Of a DNA stretch of 64,000 bases, positions 32,793-44,429 are shown one piece after another. The notes beneath the pieces are model-generated. The model saw nothing but the letters and a program-made list of their open reading frames with translations, ran no database searches and had not been told where the DNA came from. The position numbers were made by a program, and so were the translations under genes. The DNA is taken from positions 124,001-188,000 of the forward strand of contig NW_018344336.1 of NCBI RefSeq assembly GCF_002099425.1. The letters are read 5' to 3'. Source of the DNA: Phascolarctos cinereus (lineage: Eukaryota; Chordata; Mammalia; Diprotodontia; Phascolarctidae). Positions within the stretch are counted from its first letter, which is position 1. Every line of letters starts with the position of its first letter.

Positions 32793-33246
32793 AGGCAGCT
32801 AGGTGGCACAGTGATAGAGCACTGAGCCTGAAGTCAGGATAAACCAAGGTTCAAATCCAGTCTCATACACTGAACAGTTTTGTGAGATCCTAGGCAAATC
32901 ACTTAACATAAGTCTGCCTCCGTTTCCTCAACTGTAAAATTGGGTGGACACAAGAAGCTACTGCCAGGTTTTGCTGTGAAGATCACATGAGATCATATTT
33001 CTAAAGTTTACAAACCTCAAAAGACTTTAGAAATGGTAGCTATTACCTATTATTACATTCACCACAAACTATCTCAAGCTTTCTTGGAAAGTAGCTACCA
33101 AATCAATATTGAGGACCACATATCTTCAGAGGGAATGGGGTAACCTTGTTCAGAAGGCAAGGGAAGCATAAAGTTTGACACAAACAATGAGGGTAAAACA
33201 ATCAGACGAAAATAATTTCTAGACCTAAACTCGATCCACTAGGACT
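32793..33246 (+). mobile_element. MIR-type SINE and MITE flank
   Basis: The SINE head GGCAGCTAGGTGGCACAGTG begins at 32,793 and the element runs to about 33,060. The flank up to the MITE carries CCACATATCTTCAGAGGGAA. Confidence 0.75.
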
Positions 33247-33420
33247 CAGGGGTGGACAACCTGAGGCTGGGAGGCCACCTGTGGCCCTCTAGGTCCTCAA
33301 GTGTGGCCCTTTGATTGAATCCAAATTTTCGTTCTCTGAAGTTCGGATTCACATGAAGGGTCACATTTGAGGACCTAGAGGGCCACATGTGGTCTGGAGG
33401 CTGCAGGTTCCCCACCCCTG
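33247..33420. mobile_element. hAT-type MITE, palindromic (174 bp)
   Basis: Ends CAGGGGTGGACAACCTGAGG and GGTTCCCCACCCCTG; the centre is AATTTTCGTTCTCTGAAGTT. Flanks TAGGACT and CTAGGTAA are the eroded target duplication. Confidence 0.83.
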
Positions 33421-34179
33421 CTAGGTAATCCAAGAACACCTGTGTCTGTTATTTGTGGCTGTGGAGGACAGAGATGGCATGGGGCCTCCTTCTCCTCAAA
33501 GGGTAATCAAATACATCCCTTATCTCCCAGGGCTGCTGGCAATCTTATAGAGACACCATGTAGCCACATCTATATGCCCTATAGACATGTTGATCATCTA
33601 CAGTACGTTATATATCTACATACACGTGTATTTATATACAAATATTTGCACATCTGTAGATAAACATACAGAGCACGTAGGTGCAATAATAGAAAGATTG
33701 CCAGCAATCAGGAAGACTTGACTTCAAATCTTGTCTCAGAAGCTGACTAGCTGTGTGACCTTGGGCAAGTTATTTAACATTTTTGCCTCAATTTCCTCAT
33801 ATGTCAAATGAGTTGGAGAGGGAAATGGCAAATCAGTCCATTATCCTGGCCAAGAAAATCCCCAACACAGTCATGAAGAGTCAGACATGACTGATTTAAT
33901 ACAACAATAACAACAAAGATATAAGAAAATAGATTTTTTTGTTGGGTTCCAATCCTGTTTGACTCTCTGTGACCCCACTTGATTTTTTTTGGCCAAGATA
34001 ATGCAGTGGTTTGCAATTTCCTTTTCCAGCTCATTTTACAGATAACGAAATTAAGGGTGAAGTGACTTGTCCAGGGTCACACAGCTAGTAATTGTCTAAG
34101 GTTAGATTTGAAGTCAGGAAGGGGAGACTTCCTGACTCCAGGACCAACACTCTGTTCACTGTGTAATCTAGCTACCTTA
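33421..34179. mobile_element. Linker and inverted pair of MAR1-type SINEs
   Basis: Linker to 33,670, then members 33,671-33,915 (+) and 33,930-34,179 (-). Tail words ACAACAATAACAACAAAG separate them. Confidence 0.78.
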
Positions 34180-34541
34180 GAAAACGAACAGACAGTATTA
34201 TATGACTCTAAAACTTAACAAGTTTTGGTTTTGAACACTTACTCCTCTGTTTCAATTTCTACCTTTGTGGCCATAGACTGTATGTAGAGAACTATGTGAG
34301 TTATTTGTGAGGTATTTGAACTATATGAGGTATTTGAATGTATAGAGAGAATGGGAGTACTTACATATGAATTTATTCACCATATTCATAGGAATGAGTT
34401 GTCATATATTCTTTGCATATTCAATATATTCTCTGTATCTTGCTATACATATATATATACATACATACATACACACATATATATGTATGTATGTATATGT
34501 GTATATATATATACATACATACATACATATATATGTATGTA

Positions 34542-34591
<50 letters not shown>

Positions 34592-34604
34592 AAAAATATA
34601 CATG
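34180..34604. repeat. AT-rich zone with TA/TG microsatellites
   Basis: ATGTATGTATATGTGTATAT and CATACATACATA runs over 34,440-34,590, ending in about 24 bp of pure (AT)n. Partner of 3.24-3.60 kb (inverted) and 60.5-60.85 kb (direct). Confidence 0.8.
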
Positions 34605-36350
34605 TTGATGTAGAATTAGTGGAAGGTGGGGCAGGGTTGCCATGTGGGGGCCTCCTGACTCACTAAAGAGGACATCCATGTTACTTGCCATCGGCTCTCA
34701 CTGGGGGGTCTACCTTGCCCACATTCAGCTCTGCTTGGCTTTTGGCTCTCTGTCCATACCTCTGGGCTGGGAGTGGTGATCTGAGGAGCAAGAGAAGCCT
34801 GGGGGATGAGAAATGTACCCAGTGGTCACCTGAGGCTCAGGGGCCTGAGCAGCTGCCAAGAGAGGCCACCAATGTGATATCCCAGACCCCTGGACCCTTC
34901 AGAAAAGGGAGAGAAAGGGTCCTCAGTTGGACACAAGGAACCTTTGCCTTCTACCTCCATGGGCTCTGAGGGTAACCTCACCTGTGTGCAATGGGGCTCT
35001 TTCTAGTTCTCATTTGGCCTACAGATTTAGAGGAAAGTAGAACTTTGTGGTTGGGGGCTACCGCAAAGAAAAACATTAGAACAGCAGGGTCTTCTCAGCC
35101 ACAGCAGGTGGTTGGGTAGGGAAGGCATGGGAAGGGAGGATTGGGTCCAAATGAGCTTGTAGGTTTGGGTAGAATGGAGGGCTACAAGAGACCTCAGAGC
35201 TCATTTGATCCAACCTCCTCTTTTGAGAAAAAGTGTCTAAGGTGAAGAGGAGGGCAGGGACATGTCCAAGGTCACACAGCCAATGAGGGCAGACCCAAGC
35301 CTTGAACCCAGATCTCTCTTAGCTGCCACGCTAGCTGGCTTCCATCTTGGCCTCTCCTTCCTCTGACAGCTCAGTTTTATGAGTCCAATGTCCCTGCAAA
35401 GGCTCTCCCCAGAATCCAGTGGGCAGGTTCCCAAAAGACCTGACGTTTGGGGAGTTTTAAATTAGTACCATGGGATTAAGTAAAAGCATCTCTAGCCCCC
35501 TCATCTTTGGGCCAGCCTGGGGTACACACTTAAAAGAGTGACGCTAATAGAATCCCATGACTTCCCTGAAACAGTTTCTTCAGCTTCTGAAATAAGTGTG
35601 ATGACTGCCACCTGCTTCACTCAGTCCTAATTGAACATTATCCTGGGGCTTGCAGGAATGAGTCTTGCCCAGGTCCCTGTTTCCTGCTCCCAGAGAAATC
35701 CTGGTCTAGTGAGGGAAAAGGTGTGCCTTGGACATTCCCAGTGTGTTAGTGGTGGCAAAGCCTTGGCCTAAGGAGACAAGCCTTGGAGAAGCAGGGGTCA
35801 AGCACTGCTTGGTTGAGAGGGACTGGGTGGCAGTTGGGCTTTCATTGAGGGGAAGGAAGGTGGAGGTTATCCATAGAACAGAGCAGAGTATTTTCAGCTG
35901 TGAAAAGGGACCTGCTTGGGCTGCAGAAGGAGGCTCTGGGACTCAGGGTGGAAAAAGAAGCTAGAATAACCCCCGAGCAGAGCTCAGGTGCCCTTTTCTT
36001 TTCCACTCTGGGCAGGTCAGTAGGGTTCTGCCTACCAGGAAAAGAGGGCTTCTCTCCCATTCTTCCTAGATCAGCCTCATGCACATGTATCACTAAGATT
36101 GTTCCCTCATGTAAACAGCCTGAAGAGGCCAGAAGCAGGAGCCAAATCCAATTGTTTGTCAAAATGGATGGAGAAATTTAGAAGAGCAACTTGACTAGGA
36201 GGAGTATGAACACTTCTTGTGTGAGCCCAAACTGATTGGAGCAAATATTTTAGTCAATAGAAATCTAAAGGAAGGCACAATAGGCCACAGAAGGCCACAG
36301 GAAAAAGGTGGCCTCCATGAAACATGCTCCTAATACCTAATCCAAGGTGT
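34605..36350 (-). repeat. Type II module, copy e (full length, inverted)
   Basis: From tail to head, with the L2-like insert at 35,690-36,130. It is about 95 percent or more like 60.85-62.6 kb in direct orientation by eye. A frame of about 70 residues on + through the insert (MDIPSVLVVAKPW...) is also open at 61,975, but I do not regard it as coding. Confidence 0.85.
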
Positions 36351-36391
36351 TAGCAGTGATTGAACCTGAGGAGGAATGGAAGTTGAAACAG

Positions 36392-36432
<41 letters not shown>

Positions 36433-36699
36433 TACAGTTATATACACTCACAGTCATGTACGTCCAGTACGATCTTTTCATAAATAATTTATCCTGGTGA
36501 GGAGATAAAAGGTGGTCTCCAGAGGGTCTTCACAAACATCTGATTAACATGGAAAGTGGAGAGATCAAGCAGACAAAGGTAAAACAGGCTGAGAACCTTA
36601 ACTCCTAAGGGAGATCTCAGAGAGAAAGATGATGGAATATCTGGACATATCTCCTCATAGGTGAGCATTCTTGTCTTCCATGTGTATTTTGTTCTTACT
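36351..36699. other. AC microsatellite and well-kept AT-end segment (inverted)
   Basis: (AC)n at 36,395-36,430, then GGTCTCCAGAGGGTCTTCAC ... GATATCTCC-type words to 36,690. Inverted counterpart of 22.19-22.45 kb. Confidence 0.65.
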
Positions 36700-37195
36700 T
36701 TGTTCTTTTTTTTCTATATTAATTTATTTTTAGTTTTCAACATTCACTTCCTTTTTTAAATATAAATTTATTTATTTTTAGTTTTCAATATTCACTTCCA
36801 CAAGCTTTTGAGTTCCAAATTTCTCACCCCTCCCCCACCCCAAGATGGCATGCATTCTGAATACCCCTTCCCCTGGTCTGCCTTCTCTTCTATCTCTTCC
36901 CCCTCCCTTCTCTTATCCCCTTCCCCTTCTATTTTCCTGTAGAGCAGAATAGACTTCTGTACCCCATATCCTTCAACATTCTCTTCCAAAAGATTTTGAG
37001 TTCCAAATTTTCTTCCCATCTCTTTCTTCCCCCCACCCCAACATGGTGTGCATTCTGAATACCCCTTCCCCTAATCTGCCCTCCATTCTATGTCCACCCC
37101 CTTTCTCTTATCCCCTTTCTCTTCTATTTTCCTCTAAGGCAGAATATACTTCTACACCCTACTACCTGCATATCTTATTTCCCAGTTGCATTCCA
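36700..37195 (-). mobile_element. Dispersed element of unknown family, tandemly doubled
   Basis: Two copies of a stretch with TTTTGAGTTCCAAATTT, then CACCCCAAGATGGCATGC and GAATACCCCTTCCCC lie next to each other (about 36,770-36,960 and 36,975-37,195). A single copy sits at the same site at 62,905-63,175. It looks like part of an interspersed repeat, but I cannot name it. Confidence 0.5.
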
Positions 37196-38161
37196 TGTGT
37201 ATTTTAACATGTATGAGTATTCAGCTCTTCTCTCACTGTACACATAAGTCTGATTATTGTTATGATTTGTTCCTGGATGAATGTATATGAATATGCTTCC
37301 AGATTCCCCTGCTGTACATATTTTAGTCCTCCTATGAACTTTTTATACTAATCATTATATGTGGTTTCCCCCATATTTTCTCTGTGGTCACACACACAAA
37401 CACACACACATATGAGCAATTATGTATTAGATGCTTATAAATATAGTATCTGTTCATTTTGACTCATATTTGTGATTATTCATGTATTCTCTCTGTTTGC
37501 AAATATGAGTACTTTTCAGTCTTTCTATATTCCTATATGAGTACTTTATTTATGAGTACTCATGCCATTCATATTTTTATATGAACCAGTACTCTTATTC
37601 TCTTTCTATTCCTATATATGAGCACTGATATACTCTCTGTGTGCATGGATGTGAATCTTCATAAATTCTGTTACAGGGAGAGAAGCAGTAGAATACTTTC
37701 AGGTATATAGAAGGAATATAGGAAAATATGGGGGTACATACACACATATGAAAAGGGAGAAAATGGGTACTCATGGATGAATAGAGAATGAATGTGTGAG
37801 CACTCATATAATAGGAATAGAGAGAATGATTGTTGATGTTTATGAAGAGACAGAATTTATAAATCATATAAATGAATTTATAGAATGTGTCGATGAGTAC
37901 ATGTACATAAGAATGAAGAGAAAGAACCTGTGTATATGTAAATATGTACACATTCTGAGTCATCATATGTGTGAACTAACATACATGTTCTAAGTATTCA
38001 TTTATACAAATATAAAATACTTATACTTGTTACAAGATTACAAATTATAACACTTACAAGAGAGAGACTTTGTAGTCATATATATGAGCACTCAGATAAA
38101 TATGGAGAATATATATAAATGAGATACATGGGCTATTTCCTCTATGTAGGATTATTTAATC

Positions 38162-38194
<33 letters not shown>

Positions 38195-38399
38195 GTATGT
38201 ATGTATATAATCCCAAATATATCTTTATAAAGAGAGTCCTTCAGTAATCCTACAGAGGAATATAGAGAGAGAATGGCTGATTCCTCCCTGACCATGATAT
38301 ACAGAGGAATTATTTGAGCCCTCCCAGACAACAACACACAAAGCCCGGTGGTTTAGAAGGGGGTGGGGCAGAGGGCCGTCTGGACACACAACAGGGGGA
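37196..38399. repeat. AT-rich GAGTACTC zone
   Basis: GAGTACTC at 37,554 and many one-off variants (GAGTACTT, GAGCACTC). Direct partner of 63.18-64.0 kb and inverted partner of 20.5-22.15 kb. The last part (38,150-38,220) is nearly pure TA/TG. Confidence 0.7.
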
Positions 38400-39815
38400 C
38401 ACTGGACATCACTCGTTTTCCTTGGGGTCCTCTCCCTCCCTTCCCCCTCCCCGAATGATAACGGTCAGTTAATCCCGCTGGCAGCTCCAGAGACTTACAG
38501 CAGCGGTGGGGGAGGGGAAATGAACAAGAGAAGGTGTTTGGAAGAAAGAAAATGAGCTGGAGAGGGCCCGAGGGAGGGCAAAAATGAGATCAATAGTGTG
38601 TGACTGGGATGGATGCTGTTTCCATGGAAACGGGTGAGCAGAATGCCTGATGGGGCGGGGAGAGGGAGCAGCGGGATTGGTTGGAGGACGCCTGGCTCAT
38701 CAAGGTGCGCGCTGACGTCACAGGCCCAGACTCAGATCCCATTGGCTGTACCCTGAGGACCAGAATGCCTCGGAGTGGCGATCTGAGAGGGCAGAGAGGG
38801 CAGTGGACCCGCCCAAAGCCCACCTGAGGTTCTTTCTATTGTGCATGGGAGAAAAGGGCCAGAAAACATCAGGCCCAGACCCCAGGACTCCTGCCCATCA
38901 TAGGGAAGCAGTCCTTAAACGGTCCCTTTCGGAACCTTCTCTTTCCAGTCCCCAGGGGCTTTGGGGTGTGACAGTACCTGTGAGGTGAGGGGTGGGGTGA
39001 CGTCTGGTTCAGAAGGCAAGTTCAGGAAGAACCACTGGATTTCTTCCGATCTTTATGGTTGGAATCAGCTCAGCTCTGGCTTGGAGGCTGCTCCCAGGGA
39101 AAGCATTACATTAGCATGGCCTTCTCATGTGGGGAGTGAGGGGCAGCTGGCTAAATTTTTGGAAGGGGTATGGATGTGGGGATAGAGTCTGAATGCACTT
39201 ACAGGTGTGGATACTCTTTAGACTAAAAGAGACCCCAGAGCTCATCTGGTCCAATCTTCTAATTTAGAGAAAGCATAACTGAAGTCAAGAGGAGGTCAAG
39301 GACATGGCCAAGGTCACACTTCCAATAAAGGCCACATGCAGCCCTTCAGCCCAGCCTCAACCTCTTCCTCCTCTGACAGCCAAGCTTCGTGGATTGAGGG
39401 TCCTGAGAAGGCACTGGGCAGAAGCCTATGGGCAGCTTCCCCAAAGAACAAGGGTTCTGGGAGTCTTCAGTTATGACTGTGGGCTTGAGGGAAGGGCAAA
39501 CCAAGCCCACCTGTACCCAACTTTGGGCCAGCCCGGAATACACATTCAGCAGGGTGAGCCTTAGTAAAATCCATGCCCCTGAATGTTCTGTCCATTTGTG
39601 AAATAAGGGGGATGATCCCTACCTGCTTCATCAGAACCCTCCTTGAACATCTTCCTGGGGCTTGGAAGTGAGAGCCCAAGAGAGGGTAAAGAGGCCAGAA
39701 GCAGGAACAAAATCCACTTTTGGTCAAAATGAGTCCAGAAATATAAGGTAACAACTTCACCAATAGTGGTATACACACTTCATTAACAGGCTGAGTGGCT
39801 GGACTGAACCATTTA
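38400..39815 (-). repeat. Type I module, copy j (full length, inverted)
   Basis: Closest by its promoter sites to copy a at 1-1.16 kb, of which it is the inverted partner. One minisatellite unit is present at 38,515-38,580. The head ends near 39,790. Confidence 0.85.
38590..38760 (-). promoter_or_regulatory. Promoter-like module P6
   Basis: In + coordinates: perfect palindrome GTTTCCATGGAAAC 38,618-38,631; GC box GGGGCGGGG at about 38,651-38,659; ATTGG 38,676-38,680; consensus CRE TGACGTCA 38,713-38,720 within GCGCGCTGACGTCA; ATTGG 38,741-38,745. It is the most complete and CpG-richest module of the - strand. Confidence 0.6.
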
Positions 39816-40225
39816 TCACTTAATTTATTTAAACTATACCGAAGTTAATGCCAATCTAAAGAAAGTAAAACAGACAAAGATGTATCCCATGGAAAAAACC
39901 CTTCCAACCTAACCCATTCTACATTATGATTAATGATTGAAAAGAAGTTGTGCATTGAGGCTTTCCTCACATTCTTTCAGTCTGTCTTTCTCCTTCCCTC
40001 CCTCTTTCACTTCCTCTCTCTCTCATGCACACACAGACACACACATATACAATCACTTCATAAAGCATTTTCCTTTCCAAATTAGTTTTTTGCACTCAGG
40101 CTCACACTGTTTTACAGGTTTTACTTATTTGACACTGTATTTGTATCCTTAAATCTTCCCTAGTTTCTCTGACATCTTCATATTTGTCCTTTCTTATAGC
40201 CTAGAAATATTTTCTTATACTCTGG
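39816..40225. repeat. Leader, short TC/AC run and LINE-like scrap (inverted)
   Basis: The microsatellite is nearly absent (TCTCTCTCATGCACACACAG at about 40,015). The scrap follows at 40,060-40,225. Confidence 0.7.
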
Positions 40226-40231
40226 AACCAT

Positions 40232-40681
40232 TAGGCAGCTAGGTAGCACAGAAGATAGAACACCGAGCCTGAAGCCAGAAAGCCCAGAGTTCAAAACCAG
40301 TCTCACACACCGTCCGGCTCTGTGAGATCTTAGGTAAGTCACTTAAATTCTGTCTGCCTCAGTTTCCTCAACTGCAAAATCTAGAAGAGCACCTGCCTCC
40401 TAGGGTGGCTGTGAGGATCAGATGAGGTAATATTTGCAAAGTGCTTTACAAACCTCAAAAGACTTTAGAAATGATAGCTATTAGTTAGTATTACATTTAT
40501 GACAAACTTTGTCAAGCCTTCTTGGAAAGTATCTACCAAATCAATATTAAGCCCCACATACCTTCAGAGAAGGTGGGGTAAGCTTGTCCAGAAGATTATG
40601 GAAGCATAAGTTTGACACAGATGAAAGGTAAAATAATCAGGTGAAAATAATTTCCAGACCAAAAATCCAAACACTAGGACT
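40232..40681 (+). mobile_element. MIR-type SINE and MITE flank
   Basis: Head GGCAGCTAGGTAGCACAG at 40,234; internal TTTGCAAAGTGCTTTACAAA is closest to the general MIR consensus of all copies here. Confidence 0.75.
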
Positions 40682-40840
40682 CAGGAGTGGGCAACCTGAG
40701 GTCTGGAGGCCACCTATGGCCCTGTAGATCCGCAAGTGTGTTGCCCTTTGAATCAAAACTTTTGTTCTCTGAAGTTTGGATTCAGCTGAAGGACCTAGAG
40801 GGCCACTCATGGCTGGGAAGCCCCAGGCTCCCCACCCCTG
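40682..40840. mobile_element. hAT-type MITE, palindromic, slightly shortened
   Basis: Starts CAGGAGTGGGCAACCTGAGG and ends GGCTCCCCACCCCTG. About 15 bp are missing compared with the 174-bp copies. Confidence 0.8.
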
Positions 40841-41349
40841 CTAGATAATCCAAGAATACCTGTTTCTGCTATTTGTGGCAGAGGAGGACACATATGGCAT
40901 GAGGCCTCCCTCTCCTCGAAGAGTAATCAAATCCATCCTTCATTTCCTCATATGTCAAATGAGCTAGAGAGGGAAATAGCAAACCGGTCCATTATCTTAG
41001 CCAAGAAAATCCCCAGCAGGGTCATGAAGGGTCAGACATGACTGAACAAAATCAGCAAGAAAGGGATAAGAAAATAGTTTTTTGTTGTTGTGTTTCAATC
41101 CACTTCGACTCTTTGTGACCGCATCAAAAGGTTTTTGGCTAAGATAGTGGAGTGGTTTGCCAATTCCTTCTCCAACTCATTTGGCAGAAGAGGAAACAGA
41201 GGATGAAGTGACTTGGCCAGGGTAACACAGCTAGCATTTGGATAAGGCCAGATTTGAACTCAGGAAAAGGAGCCTTCCTGACTCCAGGCCCAGCACTCTC
41301 TCCCCTGTGTAACCTAGCTACCCTAAGAAATGAACAGACAACATTATAT
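40841..41349. mobile_element. MAR1 inverted pair with deleted head
   Basis: The linker is cut at about 40,940 (CCATCCTTCATTTCCTCATA), so the first SINE keeps only its 3' domain (40,941-41,065). The - member is complete (41,085-41,324). Confidence 0.75.
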
Positions 41350-41950
41350 TGATGGGGTGCTTGGGTGCTTCTACTCAGACCCCACTTCCAAGATCATAGT
41401 TCTCTCAACCTCAGAAACACTATCCCTGACAGTTTCCCTCCAGCCCAAGGGCCCTATCTCTGGCAGTGACTCATGAGTGGGCCCAGTGAGGCAAACTGTG
41501 TCTCCCTGTTACAAGAACAAGCTGACCTCTGTAGAATTTCCCTTGTACAACCAGGACTATCTTGTAGCAGCAGAACCATCAAGCATTGATGCCCACAGTT
41601 ACCCTGTACAATCCGGAGGTCAAGCTGTAGATGCCAGCTCCTCGAACTATCTTGGTACAGATTTAACAGACCAAAAACACTCCTACCATGGGTTTCCAGT
41701 AATGAATGGTATAGTTGCACGTTATTACCTAATTAACATTCTTGGCATATAATCCACTGCTTTTCCTATATAAGCTTTAGCATCATTCCTGTTAGGTTGC
41801 AGGTTCCTTAAGAAGCTCTGCCCTCCATATATCATAATAATAAATCTTTGCCACCTTGACTCAAACAATCCTTGAGCCTGTGAATTCATTCCAGATGTCC
41901 CCTTCCTATACTGTGGTCCTTGAGGGGTCCAAAACTCTCAGACCCCAACA
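41350..41950 (+). mobile_element. Solo LTR of an endogenous retrovirus, copy c
   Basis: Starts TGATGGGGTGCTTGG and ends AGACCCCAACA. It has a CCTATATAAGC TATA-like box near 41,786 and AATAAATC near 41,841. It is inserted between MAR1 and the AT zone, the orthologous spot of copies a, b and d. Fossil; no internal region. Confidence 0.78.
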
Positions 41951-42184
41951 CTATCACTGAAAACTTACCAAGTTTTAGCCATGAACACTTACTCCTCTGT
42001 TTTAATTCCTAGATTTGTGGTCATAGAATGTATGTAGAGAAATATGTGAATATTTATATATTTGAATGTATAGAGTACTCACATGAGTATATTCCTGATA
42101 TTCATAGGAATGAGTTGTCATATATTCTCTAAATATTCACATGTTCTCTCTATCTTGATATATGTGAATACATACACACTAAAG
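41951..42184. repeat. AT-rich zone
   Basis: GAGTACTC at 42,073-42,080; otherwise as in other type II flanks. Confidence 0.7.
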
Positions 42185-43255
42185 TAGAATTAGTGGAGGG
42201 TGGGGCAGGGTTGCCATGTGGGGACCTCCTGACTCACTACAGAGCACATCCATGTTCTTGCCATCAGCTCTCACTGGGGGGGTCCACCTTGCCCAGATTC
42301 AGTTCTGCTTAGCTTTTGGCTCTCTGTCTCCATCTGTGGGTTGGAATGACTATCTAATGAATAAGATATACCTGGGGGGATGAGAAATGTACCCAATGGT
42401 CACCTGAGGCTCAGGGTGCAGCTGCCAAAAAAGTCCACAAAAAATAATATCCGAGACTCCTGGACCCTCTACAAAAGGGAGAGAAATGATCATCAGTTGG
42501 ACGCTAAGGAACCTTTGCCTTCCACCTCCATGGGCTCTGAGGGTGGTGTGGGGCTACTTCTAGTGCTGGCTCAGCCTTCAGAGTGAGAGGAAAGTGGAAC
42601 TTAGTGGTTGGAGGCTACCCCAAAGAAAAGGATTAGAGGAGTAGGGTATTCCCAGCCCGACAAAGTGGTTGGGTGGGGAAGGCATGTGGGGGTTGGGTCT
42701 GAATGGGCTTATAGGTTTGGGTAGGATGCAGGGCTACAAGAGACAGCAGAGCTCATCTGATGCAACCTCATCTTTTGAGAAAAAGTGTGTCTGAACTCAA
42801 GAGGAGGGTAAAGACATGGCCAAGGTCACACAGCCAGTGAGTGGCAGACCCAGACCTTGAACCCAAATCTCTCCAGACTGCCAGACTAGCTGGCTTCTAT
42901 CTTGGCAAGCTCCATCTTCCCAATGTCCCTGGAAAGGCTCTCCCAAGAATTCAGTGGGCAGGTCCCCCATAGAGCTTTGGTTTGGAGAGTTTTCACTTAC
43001 AACTGTGGGGTTAAGTAAAAAGGAACCCAAGCCCCCTTGGCTTTGGTCCAGTCTGGGGTAGACACTTACAACAGTGAGGCTGAGCCAATCCCATGGCTTA
43101 CCTGAATGAGTTTCTTTTATTAGTGAAATAAGGGGAATGACCCCAACCTGCTTCCCTCAGAGTCCTAATTCAACGTTATGCAGGGGGATTGCAGGAATTA
43201 GCCTTCACAAGGTCCCTGTTTCCTGCCCTCAGAGAACTCTCTGTCTATGCTAAGT
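42185..43255 (-). repeat. Type II module, copy f; left arm of fold-back
   Basis: Tail to body in - orientation. After the body it reaches TCCCTGTTTCCTGCCCTCAG and then turns at about 43,256 into a + copy. Arm 42,185-43,085 pairs with 43,256-44,150. Confidence 0.85.
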
Positions 43256-44150
43256 GAATACCCCAGGCTGGACCACAGCCAAGGGGATTGGGTTCCTTTT
43301 TACTTAACCTCATTGTCATAACTAAAGATTCCCCAATCCCCAGGTCTATGAGGGACCTGCCTACTGAATTCTAGGGAGAGCCTTTCCAGGGACATTGGAC
43401 AGATGGAACTTGGCTGTCAGAGGAGGGAGAGGTCAAGATGGAAGCCAGCTAGTCTGGCAGGCTGGAGAGATTTGGGTTCAAGGCCTGGGTCTGCCACTCA
43501 CTGGCTGTGTGACCTTGGCCATGTCTTTACCCTCCTCTTGAGTTCAGACACACTTTTTCTCAAAAGAGGAGGTTGCATCATATGAGCTCTGATGTCTCTT
43601 GTGGCCCTGCATCCTACCCAAACCTACAAGACCATTCTGACCCAAACCCCACATGCCTTCACCACCCAACCACCTGCTCTGGCTGAGAAGACCCTGGTCC
43701 TCTAATGTTTTTCTTTGGGGTAGTCCCCAAGGAGGATGTTTTACTTTCCTCTAACTCTAATTTTATGCCACTTGAGAACTAGAAGTAGCCCCATCCAAAA
43801 CAGGTCAGGTCACTTTCAGAGCCCATGGAGGTGGAAAGCAAAGGTTCATTTCTCTCCTTTTTCTGGAGGGTCCAGGAGTCTGGGATGTTATTTTGGTGGC
43901 CTCTTTTGGCAGCTACTCAGGCCCCTGAGCCTCAGGTGACCATTGGGTACATTTCTCCTCTCCCAGTAGTCTCTTGCTCCTCACATCACCACTGTCATCC
44001 CAGAGGTGTAGACAGAGAGCCACAAGCTAAGCAGAACTGAATCTGGGCAAGGTGGACCCCCCAGTGAAAGCTGATGGCAAGTAACATGGATGTTACAGGA
44101 GGTCCCCACAGGGCCACGCTAGCCCACCCTCCACTGATTCTACATTAACA
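43256..44150 (+). repeat. Type II module, copy g; right arm of fold-back
   Basis: Starts in mid-body (CTAAGTGAATACCCCAGGC) and runs to the tail. Identity to the left arm is roughly 85-90 percent by eye. It lacks head and L2-like insert. Confidence 0.85.
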
Positions 44151-44176
44151 TGTACGTATTCATATGTATGTATGTA

Positions 44177-44217
<41 letters not shown>

Positions 44218-44429
44218 AGATAGAATATATGAATATTCAGAGAATATATAACAACTCATTCTTACGAGTATACTGAATATACTTATATGTGAGTATATTC
44301 TCTCTACAACCATAGGAGTATGTGTTTCTGTTTGTGTGTGCATGTGTATGTGTGTATGTTTCTGTGTGTGCGTGTGTGTGTGTTGTTGTGTGTTTCTGTG
44401 CCAACTTCCATTCCTCCTCAGGTTCAATC
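44151..44429. repeat. AT/TG-rich zone with internal deletion
   Basis: (TG)n and (TA)n at 44,170-44,216. At about 44,305 the AT zone jumps to a type II linker (CTACAACCATAGGAGTATGT), skipping SINEs, MITE and a whole type I module. Confidence 0.7.

Noticed and set aside
35728-35964. Frame MDIPSVLVVAKPWPKETSLG..., about 70-80 residues, also open at 61,975 (+) and 1,886-2,134 (-)
   Set aside because: It lies in the L2-like insert, antisense to the module. The three copies are near-identical DNA anyway, and the more diverged copy near 44.9 kb loses the frame. No start context, signal or domain is seen.
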